From positions 24,266 through 88,265 of the forward strand of contig NZ_JOFX01000033.1 of assembly GCF_000719345.1 (NCBI RefSeq): a stretch of 64,000 nucleotides of DNA. Direction: 5' to 3'. How positions within the stretch are numbered: position 1 is the first letter of the stretch; each line of letters opens with the position of its first letter. Under the pieces are notes generated by a model that had not been told where the DNA came from, did not search any database, and was given only the letters and a program-made list of their open reading frames with translations. Below, in pieces: positions 9,099-17,530 of the stretch. This DNA is from Streptomyces sp. NRRL F-2664. Lineage in GTDB: Bacteria > Actinomycetota > Actinomycetes > Streptomycetales > Streptomycetaceae. The translations under genes were made by a program, and so were the position numbers.

Positions 9099-10292
9099 AT
9101 GTCGTATGTAGAGGTACCGGGGGCTCAGGTCCCGATCCGGATGTGGACCGACCCGGCGTCGGTCGAAGCCGGCGCGATGCAGCAGCTGCACAACGTGGCC
9201 ACGCTTCCGTGGATCAAGGGCCTGGCCGTCATGCCGGACGTCCACTACGGCAAGGGGGCCACGGTCGGTTCGGTGATCGCGATGAAGGACGCGGTCTGCC
9301 CGGCGGCGGTGGGCGTGGACATCGGCTGCGGCATGTCCGCGGTGAAGACGTCCCTCACGGCGAACGACCTCCCGGGTGATCTCTCCAAGCTCCGCTCGAA
9401 GATCGAGCAGGCGATCCCGGTGGGGAACGGCATGCACCGCGAAGCGGTGGACCCGGCGCGTCTGTACGGGTTCTCCGATGCGGGCTTCGCGGACCTGTGG
9501 GAGCGCTTCGACTACGTCGCGGACGCGGTGAAGTTCCGGCGGGATCGCGCGATGCGGCAGATGGGAAGCCTTGGCCAGGGCAATCACTTCTGTGAAGTTT
9601 GTATCGATGGTTCCGGTTCGGTATGGCTCATGCTGCACTCGGGTTCGAGGAACATCGGCAACGAGCTCGCCGCCTTCCACATCAACGTCGCCCGGGGGCT
9701 TTCGCACAACCAGAACCTGGTCGACCGGGACCTGGCGGTCTTCCTCGCGGCCACTCCCGAGATGGAGGCGTACCGCAACGACCTCTTCTGGGCGCAGGAG
9801 TACGCGAAGTTCAACCGTGCCGTGATGATGAGTCTCTTCAAGGAGGTCTTCCGCAAGGAGTTCCGGAAGGCGAAGGTCTCCTTCGACCGGGAGATCAGCT
9901 GCCACCACAACTACGTGGCGGAGGAGCGGTACGACGGCATGGACCTGCTGGTCACCCGCAAGGGCGCGATCCGTGCCGGCAGCGGCGACTACGGGATCAT
10001 CCCCGGCTCGATGGGGACGGGCTCGTACATCGTGAAGGGCCTCGGCAACGAGAAGTCCTTCAACTCGGCCTCGCACGGCGCGGGCCGGAAGATGAGCCGG
10101 ACGGCGGCGAAGAAGAAGTTCTCGGCGCGCGACCTGGCGGAGCAGACCAAGGGCGTCGAGTGCCGCAAGGACTCGGGTGTCGTGGACGAGATCCCCGGGG
10201 CGTACAAGTCGATCGAGCAGGTCATCGACCAGCAGACGGACCTCGTCCAGGTGGTGGCGAAGCTCAAGCAGGTCATCTGCGTCAAGGGCTGA
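9099..10292 (+). CDS. rtcB: RtcB family 3'-phosphate RNA ligase
   Basis: 397 residues. RtcB joins RNA 3'-phosphate or 2',3'-cyclic phosphate ends to 5'-OH ends using GTP and Mn2+, in RNA repair. Visible active-site blocks: MPDVHYGKGATVGSVIA near residue 45, VGVDIGCGM near 75 (Asp and Cys metal ligands), GQGNHFCEV near 165 (Asn, His), ISCHHNYVAEE near 270, and SHGAGRKMSR near 328 with the guanylylated His. The length is typical of the family. The ATG at 9099 follows AGGGGA at an eight-base spacing. No archease gene is adjacent. It converges on a LAGLIDADG gene across a strong hairpin. Operon partners: none seen. Confidence 0.96.
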   Translation: MSYVEVPGAQVPIRMWTDPASVEAGAMQQLHNVATLPWIKGLAVMPDVHYGKGATVGSVIAMKDAVCPAAVGVDIGCGMSAVKTSLTANDLPGDLSKLRSKIEQAIPVGNGMHREAVDPARLYGFSDAGFADLWERFDYVADAVKFRRDRAMRQMGSLGQGNHFCEVCIDGSGSVWLMLHSGSRNIGNELAAFHINVARGLSHNQNLVDRDLAVFLAATPEMEAYRNDLFWAQEYAKFNRAVMMSLFKEVFRKEFRKAKVSFDREISCHHNYVAEERYDGMDLLVTRKGAIRAGSGDYGIIPGSMGTGSYIVKGLGNEKSFNSASHGAGRKMSRTAAKKKFSARDLAEQTKGVECRKDSGVVDEIPGAYKSIEQVIDQQTDLVQVVAKLKQVICVKG

Positions 10293-10315
10293 CGCCCGGG
10301 ACGGATGCGGAGAAT

Positions 10316-10351
10316 GGAGGGCTCGGACCGATCGATCGGTTCGAGCCCTCC
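10316..10351. terminator. Long hairpin between rtcB and the LAGLIDADG gene
   Basis: Arms GGAGGGCTCG and CGAGCCCTCC enclose a further near-perfect palindrome (GACCGATC/GATCGGTT). It lies 23 bases past the rtcB stop and 10 bases from the convergent stop; probably a bidirectional terminator. Confidence 0.8.
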
Positions 10352-10361
10352 ACGTCGCCTT

Positions 10362-11180
10362 TCAGGCCTTGGCGGTCCGCAGGCGCCAGAGGCGCACGGC
10401 GCAACTCTGTGCCGTCCGTTCGAGTGCGAGGGCAGCCGCAGCGGGATCGTTCAGCCGCACCAGAAGCGCATCTTCGTCCGGACTCCAGCGACGCCGGGGC
10501 GGAGCGACCCGCATGTCCGCAGGCCGGACCCAACGGCTCATTTCGTCCACCTTGGCCTTCTTGCGCTCCAGGCCCAGACAGCCGCCGTAGTACAGGTGCG
10601 AGGCCAACTGCAGTGCCGCCTCTTTGGTGTAGAGGATGTTGTAGATGCCGTCACGCGCGTTGCGCCTGATGGTCCGCTCGGCCCCGGTGATCTTCTTGGC
10701 GAAGTGGCACAGGTAGGCGCCCAGCGCCGTACTGGCAGTGGTGAGCGACACGAACGGCAGGCCCGTGCTCGTGTACCCGACGGACCCGTCGGCGTCGATG
10801 ACCCCGCGGAGGTAGTCGCGCCGGGAGAACTCCACGCGGGGCGGCCTGATGTCTCTCGACTTAGGTCCGTAGGGGAGCCCCAGTTCGTTGAGGGTGTTCC
10901 TGGCTTCGAGGGCGCAGAGGTTCCACGTGGCCGAGGCGTGGGACTCGGAGAAGTTGGTGGCGCGGGTGCGCTGGGTGATCGAGCTGTAATAGGGCGTGAG
11001 GTGTTGGAACGCGCGCAGGATTTCAATGTCCCGCACGTTGACCTCGGCGGTCAGCTTGCCCTTCCGCCCGGCGCCCTGCGCCAAGTGGCCGTCGGCTTGC
11101 AGGAAGCCGAACATATAGGCATAACGCGGGTCCTGCAGGTCCATGAAGCGCACGGGGGCGTTAGGGTCCTGGTCAGCCAT
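10362..11180 (-). CDS. Free-standing LAGLIDADG endonuclease-like protein with C-terminal Myb/SANT-like helix-turn-helix
   Basis: 272 residues. Two dodecapeptide-type motifs are visible: YMFGFLQADGHLAQG (about 22-36) and YLRGVIDADGSVGYTS (about 120-135). Each is an active-site helix of a LAGLIDADG homing endonuclease, so a single chain could form the pseudo-dimer. The C terminus (about 225-272) reads as a SANT/Myb-like unit: RRRWSPDEDALLVRL then QSCAVRLWRLR. The start ATG at 11180 follows AGGAAGAAGG. No intein splice junction or intron fold is visible around it, so it is a free-standing gene. It could be an active nuclease or a domesticated DNA-binding protein. Confidence 0.75.
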   Translation of the reverse strand: MADQDPNAPVRFMDLQDPRYAYMFGFLQADGHLAQGAGRKGKLTAEVNVRDIEILRAFQHLTPYYSSITQRTRATNFSESHASATWNLCALEARNTLNELGLPYGPKSRDIRPPRVEFSRRDYLRGVIDADGSVGYTSTGLPFVSLTTASTALGAYLCHFAKKITGAERTIRRNARDGIYNILYTKEAALQLASHLYYGGCLGLERKKAKVDEMSRWVRPADMRVAPPRRRWSPDEDALLVRLNDPAAAALALERTAQSCAVRLWRLRTAKA

Positions 11181-11214
11181 GAGGAAGTGCCTTCTTCCTG
11201 GGTGGTGAGGCCCT

Positions 11215-11238
11215 CGCCCGGGACTGCCATCCCGGGCG
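11215..11238 (-). promoter_or_regulatory. Hairpin in the leader of the LAGLIDADG gene
   Basis: Perfect 9-bp arms (CGCCCGGGA / TCCCGGGCG) with a 6-base loop, 35-58 bases before the start codon. It could be a leader structure or upstream terminator. The rest of 11181-11360 shows no gene. Confidence 0.35.
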
Positions 11239-11360
11239 GGGGCCGTTCGTTCTGCGGCTGAACCTAGGCGGGGATTCGGTGGGGGGCACGCCAAACGGAT
11301 GTCGTTCACTCGAACGCATGGCGGAATGTGATGGTCCGCAACATCTGCCGGGGTGGGACC

Positions 11361-12125
11361 TTAGAGCTCGCGGTGGACCTTCGTGTTGGAGGCCTGGGCG
11401 CGGGGGCGGACGACCAGGAGGTCGATGTTGACGTGGCTGGGGCGGGTCACGGCCCAGGTGATGGTGTCCGCCACGTCGTCGGCGGTGAGGGGTTCGGCGA
11501 CGCCCGCGTAGACCTTCTCCGCCTTCTCGGTGTCGCCGCGGAAACGGGTCTTCGCGAACTCCTCGGTCTTGACCATGCCGGGGGCGATCTCGATGACGCG
11601 GACGGGGCGGCCGACGATCTCCAGACGGAGGGTCTCGGCGAGGACACGGGCGCCGTTCTTCGCGGCGACGTAGCCGGCGCCGCCCTCGTACGTGGCGTGG
11701 CCGGCGGTGGAGGAGAGCACCACGACCGTGCCGTCGCCGGAGGCGGTGAGGGCGGGGAGCAGCGCCTGGGTGACGTGGAGCGTGCCGATGACGTTGACCT
11801 CGTACATGGTGCGCCAGTCGGCGGGGTCGCCGGTGGCGACGGGCTCGGCGCCGAGGGCGCCGCCGGCGTTGTTGACGAGGACGTCGCAGCGGTCGAGGGA
11901 TGCGGCGAGGGCGTCGACGGCGGCGCGGTCGGTGACGTCGAGGGTGTGGGCGGTCGCGGCGTGGCCGGCTTCGGTGAGTTCGGCGGCGAGGGCCTCGATG
12001 CGGTCCTTGCGGCGGGCGGTGAGGACGACGTGGTAGCCGGCCGCGGCGAGCCGGCGGGCGGTGGCCGCGCCGATGCCGCTGCTCGCGCCGGTGACTACGG
12101 CGGTTCGGGTGGCGGCCGTGCTCAT
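11361..12125 (-). CDS. SDR family NAD(P)-dependent oxidoreductase
   Basis: 254 residues, a classical short-chain dehydrogenase. Nucleotide-binding TGASSGIGAA near residue 12, the NNAG block in VLVNNAGGALG near 88, catalytic Ser in VVVLSSTAGH near 140, and the Tyr-x-x-x-Lys in GYVAAKNGA near 155. It resembles the YdfG/serine 3-dehydrogenase branch (EVNVIGTLHVTQALLPAL; APGMVKTEEF). The start ATG at 12125; the frame runs upstream into other coding frames but without a homologous domain. Substrate is unknown, and it appears monocistronic or followed only by the nuclease-like gene far downstream. Confidence 0.9.
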   Translation of the reverse strand: MSTAATRTAVVTGASSGIGAATARRLAAAGYHVVLTARRKDRIEALAAELTEAGHAATAHTLDVTDRAAVDALAASLDRCDVLVNNAGGALGAEPVATGDPADWRTMYEVNVIGTLHVTQALLPALTASGDGTVVVLSSTAGHATYEGGAGYVAAKNGARVLAETLRLEIVGRPVRVIEIAPGMVKTEEFAKTRFRGDTEKAEKVYAGVAEPLTADDVADTITWAVTRPSHVNIDLLVVRPRAQASNTKVHREL

Positions 12126-12187
12126 GTGCGGGCTCCTCGGTCGTTCGTACGGGCGATCACCCGCCAGCATAGGTGCGGCCGGGCGGG

Positions 12188-12523
12188 TCAGCGGCCGCGC
12201 GGGGCGTACATGATCACGGCCATGCCGGCGAGGCAGACGAGGGCTCCGACGACGTCCCAGCGGTCGGGCCGGTAGCCGTCGGCGACGGCGCCCCAGGCGA
12301 GGGAGCCGGCGACGAAGACGCCGCCGTACGCGGCGAGGACCCGGGCGAAGTCGCCCTGGGGCTGGAGGGTGGCGGCGAAGCCGTAGAGGCCGAGCGCGAT
12401 CACGCCGCCGCCGATCCAGGCCCAGCCCCGGTGCTCGCGCACGCCCTGCCAGACCAGCCAGGCACCGCCGATCTCCAGGAGGGCGGCGAGGGCGAAGAGG
12501 GCGATGGAGCGGGTGATCGACAT
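12188..12523 (-). CDS. YnfA/UPF0060 family small membrane protein
   Basis: 111 residues with four hydrophobic segments: [58 protein letters not shown] and [16 protein letters not shown]. The family signature is present: an early [10 protein letters not shown], a QPQGDFARV loop, and [14 protein letters not shown]. Related to small multidrug-resistance type transporters by topology; the physiological role is not established. It lies 62 bases upstream of the SDR gene on the same strand, so the two could be co-transcribed. Confidence 0.92.
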   Translation of the reverse strand: MSITRSIALFALAALLEIGGAWLVWQGVREHRGWAWIGGGVIALGLYGFAATLQPQGDFARVLAAYGGVFVAGSLAWGAVADGYRPDRWDVVGALVCLAGMAVIMYAPRGR

Positions 12524-12714
12524 GGCTCAAAGGTACGCACGGCAGATGGGGGTGGGCGCGCCCTCATTCGTGTGATGGTCCCACTGGTCGGGGGCCGGGG
12601 AGGGCTAGCCTCCGCGCGAATGCGGGACGCGGTTCGCGGACGTGGGGCGTAGGACGTCTGACGTGGGACGCGAACGCGCGACGCGAGCAGCAGCATCAGG
12701 AGGAGGTGGTGGCG

Positions 12715-13212
12715 GTGGCGGTGCGCCGTGTCGCCGTACGGAGTGTGGTGGTGGCGGGGTTGCTGGCGTTCGGGGCGGTCGCGCCCGGGCCGGCGCAGGC
12801 TGCGGGGTCGGGTGGGGTGGGGGCCGGGCCGGAGGCCGACGTGTCGTACCACGGCCGGGTGGCGTTGGCCGGGTCGCGGCTGAGGGTCTGGCTGGTCCCG
12901 GAGAACGACGGGCCGGCCGCGCTGCCGAACGCGACGTTGCGGGTGCGGCTGTCGGCCGACCTGGCGGACCGGCAGCGGCTGGCGGAGGGCTGTGCGCGGG
13001 CCGGTCTGCGGGAGGTGGTGTGCGAGACGGGCCCGTTGCCGCTGCGCGGGCAGGGCCGGCACGTGGGGCTGGCGCTGGAACTGCGCGAGCGGGTGCCGGA
13101 GGTGGTGGTGCAGGTGGACACGTGGTGGAACGGCGGTGCGACCGACCGGAACCACGCGAACGACGATCACGTGGTGCTGGCCCTCGACACCGGTGACGCC
13201 TACGCCTTCTGA
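12715..13212 (+). CDS. Secreted protein of unknown function
   Basis: 165 residues. An Arg/Val-rich start leads into a hydrophobic segment and a signal-peptidase site near PAQA-AGSGG, so export is predicted. The mature part is a small beta-rich domain with VRLSADLADRQ and a Cys pair (GCARAGLREVVCETG), resembling a single DUF11/CARDB-type immunoglobulin fold. Several in-frame GTGs occur at 12706-12721; GTG 12715 is favoured because GGAGGAGG ends eight bases before it. It ends 10 bases before the convergent Mut7-C gene. No further function can be claimed. Confidence 0.7.
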   Translation: MAVRRVAVRSVVVAGLLAFGAVAPGPAQAAGSGGVGAGPEADVSYHGRVALAGSRLRVWLVPENDGPAALPNATLRVRLSADLADRQRLAEGCARAGLREVVCETGPLPLRGQGRHVGLALELRERVPEVVVQVDTWWNGGATDRNHANDDHVVLALDTGDAYAF

Positions 13213-13222
13213 GCCGCTTCGA

Positions 13223-13951
13223 TCAGGCGGTGCCGAACTCGACGAGCGCCTCGTCGACGATGCGTTCCAGGCGGGCGTGGTGGGCGCCGCGCCAGTAGAC
13301 GCGCTCGCATGCGGCGCATTGCGCGAAGACGTCGTAGGAGCGGTGCGTGCCGTGTTGCAGGCGGTCGCCGACGCTCTCCTTGTCGGCCTCGTGGAGGGGC
13401 CCGTTGCAGGCGGTGCAGCGGGTCCACGGGGCGAGCGGGGGTGCGAAGCGGCCGAGGACGTCGCGCAGTTGCTCGTCGGGGTTGTCGCTGTAGACGTACG
13501 CGCCGGCGAAGATCTCGCGGCGGCGCAGCAGCCCGCGGTCGCGGGAGAGCAGGACGCGCTGTTCGGCGGCGGAGCGGGTGGCGAGGGCGGGGTCGCCGAT
13601 GTCCTCGTTCTCGTAGGCGGCGTCGACGCCGAGGAGGCGCAGGCGGCGGGCGAGCGTGCCGAGGTGGACGTCGAGGAGGAAGCGGAGCGGGGCGCCGGGG
13701 ATGTGCTGGGGGCGCTCGACGCCGAACACCTCGACGTCCTGGCCGTCTTGGGGCACGTAGGAGGCCGGGACCTCGCGGCCGTCGACGAGGAGGCGGCCGA
13801 CCTCGGTGAGCGGGACTCCGGCGGACTCGACGACGTGGCCGAGGCTGGAGGTGCCGTCGGTGGCGGTCGGGACGCGGTCCGCGCGCCGGCTGGGCGGGGC
13901 GAAGAGGCGCAGTTCGGGGGCGAGGGTGAGCTGAATGCCGGGTCCGTTCAC
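13223..13951 (-). CDS. Mut7-C RNase domain protein with N-terminal ubiquitin-like domain
   Basis: 242 residues. Residues 5-80 form the Mut7-C-type ubiquitin-like domain (LTALAPELRLF start, ending VEVFGVERP). Residues about 88-240 form the Mut7-C PIN-like nuclease fold: FLLDVHLGTLARRLRLLG with the first catalytic Asp, and VLLSRDRGLL with the second acidic site. A zinc ribbon at the end has two Cys pairs (TRCTACNGPL and AQCAACERVYW). Members are predicted RNA-binding nucleases. It is a lone gene between a secreted protein and an HxlR regulator. Confidence 0.88.
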   Translation of the reverse strand: MNGPGIQLTLAPELRLFAPPSRRADRVPTATDGTSSLGHVVESAGVPLTEVGRLLVDGREVPASYVPQDGQDVEVFGVERPQHIPGAPLRFLLDVHLGTLARRLRLLGVDAAYENEDIGDPALATRSAAEQRVLLSRDRGLLRRREIFAGAYVYSDNPDEQLRDVLGRFAPPLAPWTRCTACNGPLHEADKESVGDRLQHGTHRSYDVFAQCAACERVYWRGAHHARLERIVDEALVEFGTA

Positions 13952-14003
13952 CCTGTCAGCATGCCATCGGGGGGCGGTGTACCGCCCCTGGTTTCCGCAG
14001 GCC

Positions 14004-14420
14004 TCAGGAGTCGGCCGCGGCCCGGTCGTAGGTCTCGCGGTGGGCGTTGACCTCGTCGAAGTGGTTCTCGGCCCAGACCTTCACGGAGGAGAGCAGGAGG
14101 CCGAGGCTGCTGCCGAGGTCGGTGAGGCGGTAGTCGACGCGGACGGGGACGGTGGGGGTGACGTGGCGGGTGACGAGGCCGTCGCGTTCGAGGGAGCGCA
14201 GGGTCTGGGTGAGCATCTTCTGGCTGACGCCCGGGATCCTGCGGCCGAGGTCGCTGTAGCGCAGGGAGCGGTCGTCGGCCTCGCCGAGGGCGCTGACGAT
14301 GAGGCCGACCCACTTGTCGCTGATGCGGGCGAGGAGCTGGCCGGTGGGGCACTCCTTGAGGAAGGCGTCGTAGGCGGCACGGGCTTCCTCGCGGCGGGCC
14401 GCGGCGGTGCTGGTGGCCAT
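14004..14420 (-). CDS. HxlR family winged-helix regulator
   Basis: 138 residues. Classic HxlR/DUF24 profile: an early Cys (LKECPTGQLLARISDKW, Cys near residue 25) of the kind used for redox or electrophile sensing, then the winged helix with YSDLGRRIPGVSQKMLTQTL and LERDGLVTRH, and a C-terminal dimer helix. It is divergent from the quinone-oxidoreductase-like gene at 14548. HxlR members commonly repress such neighbours and release on quinone or aldehyde stress. A perfect palindrome at 14442-14463 is the obvious operator. Assignment to the family is firm; the inducer is inferred. Confidence 0.93.
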   Translation of the reverse strand: MATSTAAARREEARAAYDAFLKECPTGQLLARISDKWVGLIVSALGEADDRSLRYSDLGRRIPGVSQKMLTQTLRSLERDGLVTRHVTPTVPVRVDYRLTDLGSSLGLLLSSVKVWAENHFDEVNAHRETYDRAAADS

Positions 14421-14441
14421 GGGTCCCCACTTCCGGGTCGG

Positions 14442-14463
14442 GTACGCACCTTGGAGTGCGTAC
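14442..14463. promoter_or_regulatory. Candidate HxlR operator: GTACGCAC-N6-GTGCGTAC
   Basis: Perfect 8-bp inverted repeat with a 6-base spacer, 22 bases upstream of the HxlR start and 85 bases from the divergent oxidoreductase start. HxlR/DUF24 regulators bind palindromes containing GTAC half-sites; a further GTAC lies at 14477-14480. Confidence 0.75.
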
Positions 14464-14547
14464 TTACGGAAAGAGAGTACCTCTCCCTAGGTTAGTGGTC
14501 ATCAGGAACGGCACACACGGACCACGAACGGAACGGGGAGAGAGACG

Positions 14548-15471
14548 ATGAGCGCGAACACGAGCGGGCGGACGATGCTGGCGGCCGTGGTGAACGGCTT
14601 CGGAGGCCCGGAGCGGGTCGAACTGGCCGAGGTCCCGGTACCCCGGCCGGCGGCGGGGCAGGTCCGGATCCGGGTCGCCGCGGCCGGGCTGAATCCGGTG
14701 GACGGCGCGGTGCGGGCAGGGGTCTTCGGCGGTGACGGGCAGCAGCTCGGTCTCGGTTGGGAGGTCGTCGGCGAGATCGACGGGACGGGTCCCGGGGTGA
14801 CCGGTTGGAGCCGCGGTGACCGGGTGGTGGGCCTGCACTACGGCGCGGTGAAGCCGCTGGGCACGCACGCCGAGTACGTCGTGCTCGACGCCACCGCGGT
14901 GGCGGCCGCGCCGGCCGCGGTGGACGTCCTGGCCGCCGCGGCGCTGCCGCTGGCCGGGCTGACCGCAGCCCGCGCTGTGGAGCAGCTGGGGCTCGCGCCC
15001 GGTTCCTCGGTGCTGGTCACCGGCGCGGCGGGGATGGTCGGCGGTCTGGCGGTGCAGCTCGCGGCCCGGGCCGGCCTGGTGGTGACGGCCCTGGCGGGTC
15101 CGGGGGACGAGGAGTTCGTACGGTCGCTGGGCGCGGCCGCCTTCGTCCCGCGCGGCGGGGCTCCGGCCGGCGCGGTGGACGGGGTCCTGGACGCGGCCGT
15201 CCTGGGCGGGCCCGCGCTGGCTCTCGTCCGCGACGGCGGGGTCTACGTCGGGCTGATCCCGCACCACGCGCCGGCGGCGGAGCGCGGCATCCGGGTCGAG
15301 GAGCAGGAGGTCGCCCCGGACGGGGAACTGCTGGCGGAGCTGGTGGCCCTGGCCGATGCGGGTGCGCTCACCCTGCGGGTCTCGGAGGCCTTCCCCCTGG
15401 CGGAGGCGGCGAAGGCGCACGAGCGGCTGGCGACGCCGGGCGTGCGGGGGCGGATCGTCCTGACGGCGTGA
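14548..15471 (+). CDS. Zinc-independent NADP-dependent oxidoreductase (quinone reductase-like MDR)
   Basis: 307 residues. Medium-chain dehydrogenase/reductase: GroES-like N-terminal half (AAVVNGFGGPERVELAEVPV, then VRIRVAAAGLNPVDGAVRAG) and Rossmann half with the dinucleotide loop VLVTGAAGMVGGLAVQLA near residue 155. Zinc ligands of alcohol dehydrogenases are absent, as in quinone oxidoreductases. Begins at ATG 14548 behind GGGGAGAGAG. Divergent from the HxlR gene, with which it likely forms a redox- or electrophile-responsive pair. Preferred substrate is unknown. Confidence 0.9.
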   Translation: MSANTSGRTMLAAVVNGFGGPERVELAEVPVPRPAAGQVRIRVAAAGLNPVDGAVRAGVFGGDGQQLGLGWEVVGEIDGTGPGVTGWSRGDRVVGLHYGAVKPLGTHAEYVVLDATAVAAAPAAVDVLAAAALPLAGLTAARAVEQLGLAPGSSVLVTGAAGMVGGLAVQLAARAGLVVTALAGPGDEEFVRSLGAAAFVPRGGAPAGAVDGVLDAAVLGGPALALVRDGGVYVGLIPHHAPAAERGIRVEEQEVAPDGELLAELVALADAGALTLRVSEAFPLAEAAKAHERLATPGVRGRIVLTA

Positions 15472-15563
15472 GGGTCGCGGCGGCGCCGTGGGGCGGGGCC
15501 CTTGGTGGGGCTGTCCGGCGGGGCCGCCGCCGGGCGGGGGCTGCGCGGCGGATGGCGCGGGTG

Positions 15564-17525
15564 TCAGCTGCGCTGGAAGAACTCCACCTCCGCGAGGGCG
15601 AGGGGGCGGCCCTCGGCCGACCCGGCGGGTTCGTGGAGGGTCAGCCGGACCGTGGTGGCGTGGCTGATGCCGAGGGGGAAGGTCTGCGGTCCGGGCTTGT
15701 CGCTGAGGACGAGCTTCTTGTGGACCGTGGCACCGTCCCGGTCCGTCACCTCCATGTCGATGCGCAGGGCCCGTCCTTGCCCGGCGTACTCCTCGGGGGC
15801 CGGTGAGGCGCCGTTGGTGATGATGACGTCGACGAGGCGGAACGGCTTGCCGAAGGTGTAGGTGGCGGTCGTGCCCGGACCGGGGGCGGCCCAGTAGCGG
15901 TTGCTGAGGCCGTCGGTGCTGTGGGTCGCGGGGTGCCCGGGGACCTCGGCGGCGGCCTGGACGCGGGTCGGGGTGACCGCCTTGGCCTTGCCGAGCTTGT
16001 CGCAGGTGTCCTCCACGAGGTGGCGTCCGGCGGGGAGGAGCAGGAAGGCGGCCGCGCACAGGGCCAGTACGACGGCCAGCACCACCAGGAAGCGGACCAG
16101 GCGCCCGGAGCCGGCCCGGGTGCGGCGGCGGAACGGCCAGACGGTCCGCCACCACGGCAGGGGTGCGGTGACGGTGGTGGGCGCCAGGGGGGCCGCGCAG
16201 CGACGGCAGAAGCGGCGTTCGGGCGGGTTGGGCGTGCCGCAGGCCGGGCAGGGGGCGCCGGTGATGTCGTCGCCGGCGGGCAGGGGGCGCACGACGGGGC
16301 GCGGCGCGACCGCCCTGGCGGGCAGTACGGGCGCGGGCGACTCCACCGCCGGCAGCGGCGGCGCCGTCCGCCCCGGCGCCACGGGCCCGGGCCCGACCCC
16401 CGCCGCCCCGGGGCGCGACCCCGCCCCGGCGGATGTGCCGGGCCCGGACCGGCCGTCGGCCGGTGTGCCCGGGCGGGGTTCGGCCCCGGATCCGGCATCG
16501 GCCGACGTGACCGGCCCGGCCCCGGACGGGGAGTCGGCGGGCGAGCCCGCTCGGGACGGCGCCGCGGATCCGAAGTCGGCATCTGTGGGCAGGGCCGCGG
16601 CGGGCACCCTGCGCAGCCAGGACAGCCACCGTGCCGTGCGGGGCGCGGGCTGCGTGGCAGGCGTGGCCGGCCCGGAGCCGCCCGCCGCGCCGCTCCTCAG
16701 GGCGGCTGCGTCCCGGGCCGTGCCGGCCACGGCCTCGGAGGTGACCTCCCGGTCCGTGCCGGGTGTACCGGGTCGTGGCGCGCCCTCGCCGGTGGGGCCG
16801 TCCTCAGTGGCCCGCAGGGCATTCTCGTCGGTCGTGCCGCGGGTGAGGGCTCCGCCTCGGGCGGTCCCGCCCGGGCCGTTGGCCCGAGAGGCCCGCGGGC
16901 CGTCGGCCCGAGCACCCGGATCCTCCTGGACCGTGCCCGTGCCGGGCCCGGTGTCCTGGGGCGTGGCCGTGCGGCCGGGGAGGGAGCGTACGTTCGGGTC
17001 CATGCGGGCCGGGGCGGTCGGCCCTTGGGGCGGGCCGCCGGTCGTGGCCCCGCGGACGCGGTCGTCCTGAGCCGGGTCGGCCTGCCGCAGGGCGGAGCCG
17101 GCTCCGTCGGGGTTCTGCCGGGCGGTGGCCCTGCGGGTGGTCGAGGCCTGGGCGGGTCGGGCCGTGCCGGCCCGAGGGGTCTCCTCTGCACGGCTCTCCG
17201 GGGGCGTGCCACCCGCCGCGTCGTCCTCTGCCGGACCGCCCGCGGCCGGACCGCTCTCGGGTACGCCGTCCCGGCGCACGGTTTCCCCGGCCCCCTCGTC
17301 AGCGGTCGCGGCCCCACCGTTCGGGGCCGCCTCCGTCGCGGTGTCGGGATCCTGCGCCGGGGTCCCGGGGGGCGGGCCGGTCATGGCGCCGGGGGCCGGA
17401 GCCGCCTCGTTCGGGGTGCCGGAGCCCGGGCGGGTGGGGGTGGACCAGTTGAGGTAGGTGCCGCAGTTGGGGCAGAAGTCGTCGGTGGGGGCGGTGGGCG
17501 CTCCGCAGGCGGGGCAGGCGGGCAT
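15564..17525 (-). CDS. CIS-associated membrane protein: zinc ribbons, long disordered region, one TM, discoidin-like domain
   Basis: 653 residues. Domains in order: zinc ribbon at 3-25 (CPACGAPTAPTDDFCPNCG); a disordered Pro/Gly/Ala/Thr-rich stretch (about 30-415); a second zinc ribbon near 420-445 (CPACGTPNPPERRFCRRC); one transmembrane helix near 473-495 (FLVVLAVVLALCAAAFLLL); an outside F5/8-type or NADase-type glycan-binding domain to the end (THSTDGLSNRYWAA, ending LALAEVEFFQRS). It is the last gene of the leftward CIS operon, 5 bases after the gpI-like gene. The architecture resembles the Streptomyces membrane adaptor CisA that links the contracted particle to the membrane. That identity is inferred; the domain order is seen directly. 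Confidence 0.8.
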   Translation of the reverse strand: MPACPACGAPTAPTDDFCPNCGTYLNWSTPTRPGSGTPNEAAPAPGAMTGPPPGTPAQDPDTATEAAPNGGAATADEGAGETVRRDGVPESGPAAGGPAEDDAAGGTPPESRAEETPRAGTARPAQASTTRRATARQNPDGAGSALRQADPAQDDRVRGATTGGPPQGPTAPARMDPNVRSLPGRTATPQDTGPGTGTVQEDPGARADGPRASRANGPGGTARGGALTRGTTDENALRATEDGPTGEGAPRPGTPGTDREVTSEAVAGTARDAAALRSGAAGGSGPATPATQPAPRTARWLSWLRRVPAAALPTDADFGSAAPSRAGSPADSPSGAGPVTSADAGSGAEPRPGTPADGRSGPGTSAGAGSRPGAAGVGPGPVAPGRTAPPLPAVESPAPVLPARAVAPRPVVRPLPAGDDITGAPCPACGTPNPPERRFCRRCAAPLAPTTVTAPLPWWRTVWPFRRRTRAGSGRLVRFLVVLAVVLALCAAAFLLLPAGRHLVEDTCDKLGKAKAVTPTRVQAAAEVPGHPATHSTDGLSNRYWAAPGPGTTATYTFGKPFRLVDVIITNGASPAPEEYAGQGRALRIDMEVTDRDGATVHKKLVLSDKPGPQTFPLGISHATTVRLTLHEPAGSAEGRPLALAEVEFFQRS

Positions 17526-17530
17526 CGGCG

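Noticed and set aside
9099..11180. Intein or group I intron in rtcB related to the LAGLIDADG gene
   Set aside because: The RtcB sequence is uninterrupted and the LAGLIDADG gene is on the other strand with its own start and stop.
11303..11316. GTTC-N4-GAAC as an SOS (LexA) box
   Set aside because: The Streptomyces LexA site is GAAC-N4-GTTC; here the half-sites are in the reverse order.
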